This document shows, in pieces, positions 23,091 to 24,027 of a stretch of DNA of 24,027 bases. The DNA lies in the IMG/VR virus record IMGVR_UViG_3300030450_001652, positions 1-24,027 of that record; one strand, 5' to 3'. Below the pieces are notes generated by a model. It ran no database searches. It was not told the origin of the DNA and saw nothing but the letters and a program-made list of their open reading frames with translations. The position numbers and the translations under genes are program-made. Source of the stretch: a virus. Numbering within the stretch: the first letter of the stretch is position 1; every line of letters begins with the position of its first letter.

Positions 23091-23234
23091 TTCACTTACC
23101 TTAAAAATTAAACACACACAACTAGCACCATAGAAGAAAAACATCCAACCTAACCAAAAATCTCCTTTCATCAATAAATCAACAAAAGTTACTACATAAC
23201 AAATTGTACAAATAATTAGACCTATTGTTGACAT
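23085..23234 (-). CDS. Small two-helix membrane protein (49 aa)
   Basis: This short minus-strand frame starts at an ATG overlapping the stop of a tiny upstream frame (TAATG) and ends by overlapping the last 6 bases of the convergent holin-like gene. The product has two hydrophobic segments (TIGLIICTICYVVTFVDLL and WMFFFYGASCVCLIFKV) joined by MKGDFWLG, with three Cys. It forms a unit with the minus-strand genes on its right. Family not recognised; the hydrophobic pattern and coupling support a real gene. Confidence 0.55.
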   Translation of the reverse strand: MSTIGLIICTICYVVTFVDLLMKGDFWLGWMFFFYGASCVCLIFKVSEL

Positions 23235-23305
23235 TAACCCACCAACAAAACAGCACACCCAGCAATAACCACCATAAAAATAGCAAAGATAATTACATTA
23301 GCCAC
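23234..23305 (-). CDS. Possible 23-residue membrane peptide
   Basis: A GTG-started frame encodes a single hydrophobic helix (NVIIFAIFMVVIAGCAVLLVG) and its stop overlaps the start of the 49-residue membrane gene (TAATG). It lies 17 bases beyond the stop of the 105-residue gene on the same strand. The ribosome site is weak and the true start could be a later ATG at 23275. The coupling is the main reason to keep it. Confidence 0.35.
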   Translation of the reverse strand: MANVIIFAIFMVVIAGCAVLLVG

Positions 23306-23321
23306 AATTAAAGATTTTTCT

Positions 23322-23627
23322 TCAATTATTAGATATTTTTTTTTTCGTTTCGTTTTCAATTAATATTGCCCTTTCTTTATATGCTTCTTTATTTAGCTTT
23401 TGTTTATCTGCTAAATCACAAAGGCGTTCAGTAAAATTATCTAAATCAGAAAAGAATATTTTCCCATTTATATTACCAAACCATCTTTGTTCATCTGTTT
23501 TAAATAATATAGTTCTAAATTTTTTAGTTCTAATTTCAATTTTAGTAGTGTCTTTTGGTACGGGGTGGTAATCATCATTATAACCGAAATATCCCGTCAT
23601 AAATATAATACATAAAGAATCAAGCAT
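23322..23627 (-). CDS. Hypothetical protein (about 101 aa)
   Basis: The product is charged and soluble: a hydrophobic start (MLDSLCIIFMTGYFG), a basic strand region (TTKIEIRTKKFRTILF), an aromatic FKTDEQRWFGNINGKIFF segment, then a Lys/Glu-rich helical tail. The start at the ATG at 23627 has GGAG only 3 bases away; an upstream TTG at 23639 or 23636 is possible. It overlaps the end of the 98-residue gene by a few bases, so the two are probably coupled. No family recognised. An early or accessory gene is likely, as its strand is opposite to the virion genes. Confidence 0.55.
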   Translation of the reverse strand: MLDSLCIIFMTGYFGYNDDYHPVPKDTTKIEIRTKKFRTILFKTDEQRWFGNINGKIFFSDLDNFTERLCDLADKQKLNKEAYKERAILIENETKKKISNN

Positions 23628-23916
23628 CCTCTCCAACAACCTTTAAATCAGGTTTCCTAGAAGTATACTCATTTAACAACCTTTCAATAATTGAAGCTAG
23701 CATTGTTGCATCTTTCTCAGTATTACCGAACACACGACAACACTCATGCCCACCATCAAAAAACTCTGCCCCACTTTTAGCTTTTTTTGCGTTAGGAAAC
23801 CTCATAATAGGACATACAAAAATATTGTATTCTTGTTCTCCATCTTTAACCTTAGTAATTTGAGTCTCTTCACGCAATGCACAAAATTCCTGATTATTAA
23901 TTTCTTCTGCGTTCAT
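23620..23916 (-). CDS. Hypothetical protein (98 aa)
   Basis: The ATG is preceded by TAGGAGT, a good ribosome site. The product is soluble and acidic at the start (NAEEINNQEFCALREETQI), has FVCPIMRFPNAKKAK and GGHECCRVFGN segments with four Cys after residue 30, and a helical C-terminus (MLASIIERLLNEYTSRK). Metal binding is conceivable from C-P and H-E-C-C, but no standard motif is present. It lies in the minus-strand block at the right edge, between an edge-cut gene and the 101-residue gene. Confidence 0.6.
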   Translation of the reverse strand: MNAEEINNQEFCALREETQITKVKDGEQEYNIFVCPIMRFPNAKKAKSGAEFFDGGHECCRVFGNTEKDATMLASIIERLLNEYTSRKPDLKVVGEDA

Positions 23917-23925
23917 TTGATACTC

Positions 23926-24027
23926 CTATTTAGGATTTTTTATATGCCACGCTTTGGTAGCTAAATCAAATAATTCCTTACCTTTTTCTAATTCTTTTTC
24001 ATTGTGAATGTGAAAATCTATTTGACC
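23926..24027 (-). CDS. C-terminal fragment of a gene cut by the right edge
   Basis: The minus-strand frame is open from the right edge to a TAG just upstream of the ribosome site of the 98-residue gene. The 33 visible residues (ending ELFDLATKAWHIKNPK) are charged and helical. Too little is present to name a function. The close spacing indicates one minus-strand operon. Confidence 0.6.
   Translation of the reverse strand, partial: GQIDFHIHNEKELEKGKELFDLATKAWHIKNPK

Overview
The window is a stretch of the late (virion and lysis) region of a tailed phage with a short-tailed, podovirus-like layout. The evidence is a major capsid protein of the N4-gp56 type, a head-tail adaptor, a tail-hub/DNA-stabilisation type protein, and a run of Gly/Ala- and Gln-rich ejection-type proteins beside a GNAT-fold protein. 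The DNA is clearly AT-rich, genes are packed tightly with many ATGA, TAATG and GTGA overlaps, and there is no bacterial housekeeping gene. The large tail protein (LamG + SPRY + Y-x-GNG repeats) is of a kind I know from marine phage metagenomes. An AT-rich marine bacterial host is therefore a reasonable guess, but nothing in the window proves the host.

Layout on the + strand. 1-1468: C-terminal part of a larger protein with a GHEGRHR domain and a possible ADP-ribosyltransferase-like domain, plus a small unknown gene. 1519-4050: scaffold-like protein, major capsid protein and a probable head decoration protein, ended by a strong Rho-independent terminator (about 4065-4100). Hairpins precede the scaffold gene (1481-1495) and the capsid gene (four in 2411-2497). 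4170-6929: a cassette of TPR-glycosyltransferase, methyltransferase, GT8-like glycosyltransferase and a tiny zinc-finger protein. 6940-10494: small virion-type proteins, head-tail adaptor and tail hub.

The + strand run is broken at 10493-11326 by two minus-strand genes (a putative HExxHxxGxxH metalloprotease and a 73-residue unknown) with their own terminator. Next to them lies a 230-base AT-rich gap with two perfect, inverted DnaA-box sequences, which is a candidate replication origin or regulatory region.

11559-18474 is the ejection/internal virion module: a GNAT protein, four smaller proteins and one 1005-residue protein. 18478-21842 holds tail-fibre type proteins. One of these is split by a +1 frameshift at 18742-18748 whose surroundings resemble the prfB recoding site, although lost homopolymer bases would look the same. 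21854-23090 holds a tail-fibre-assembly type protein and two small membrane proteins, probably lysis related (holin candidates). From 23085 to the right edge all genes are on the minus strand: two tiny membrane peptides, two soluble unknowns and one gene cut by the edge.

No terminase, portal, polymerase, integrase, endolysin, tRNA or CRISPR array is visible in the window.
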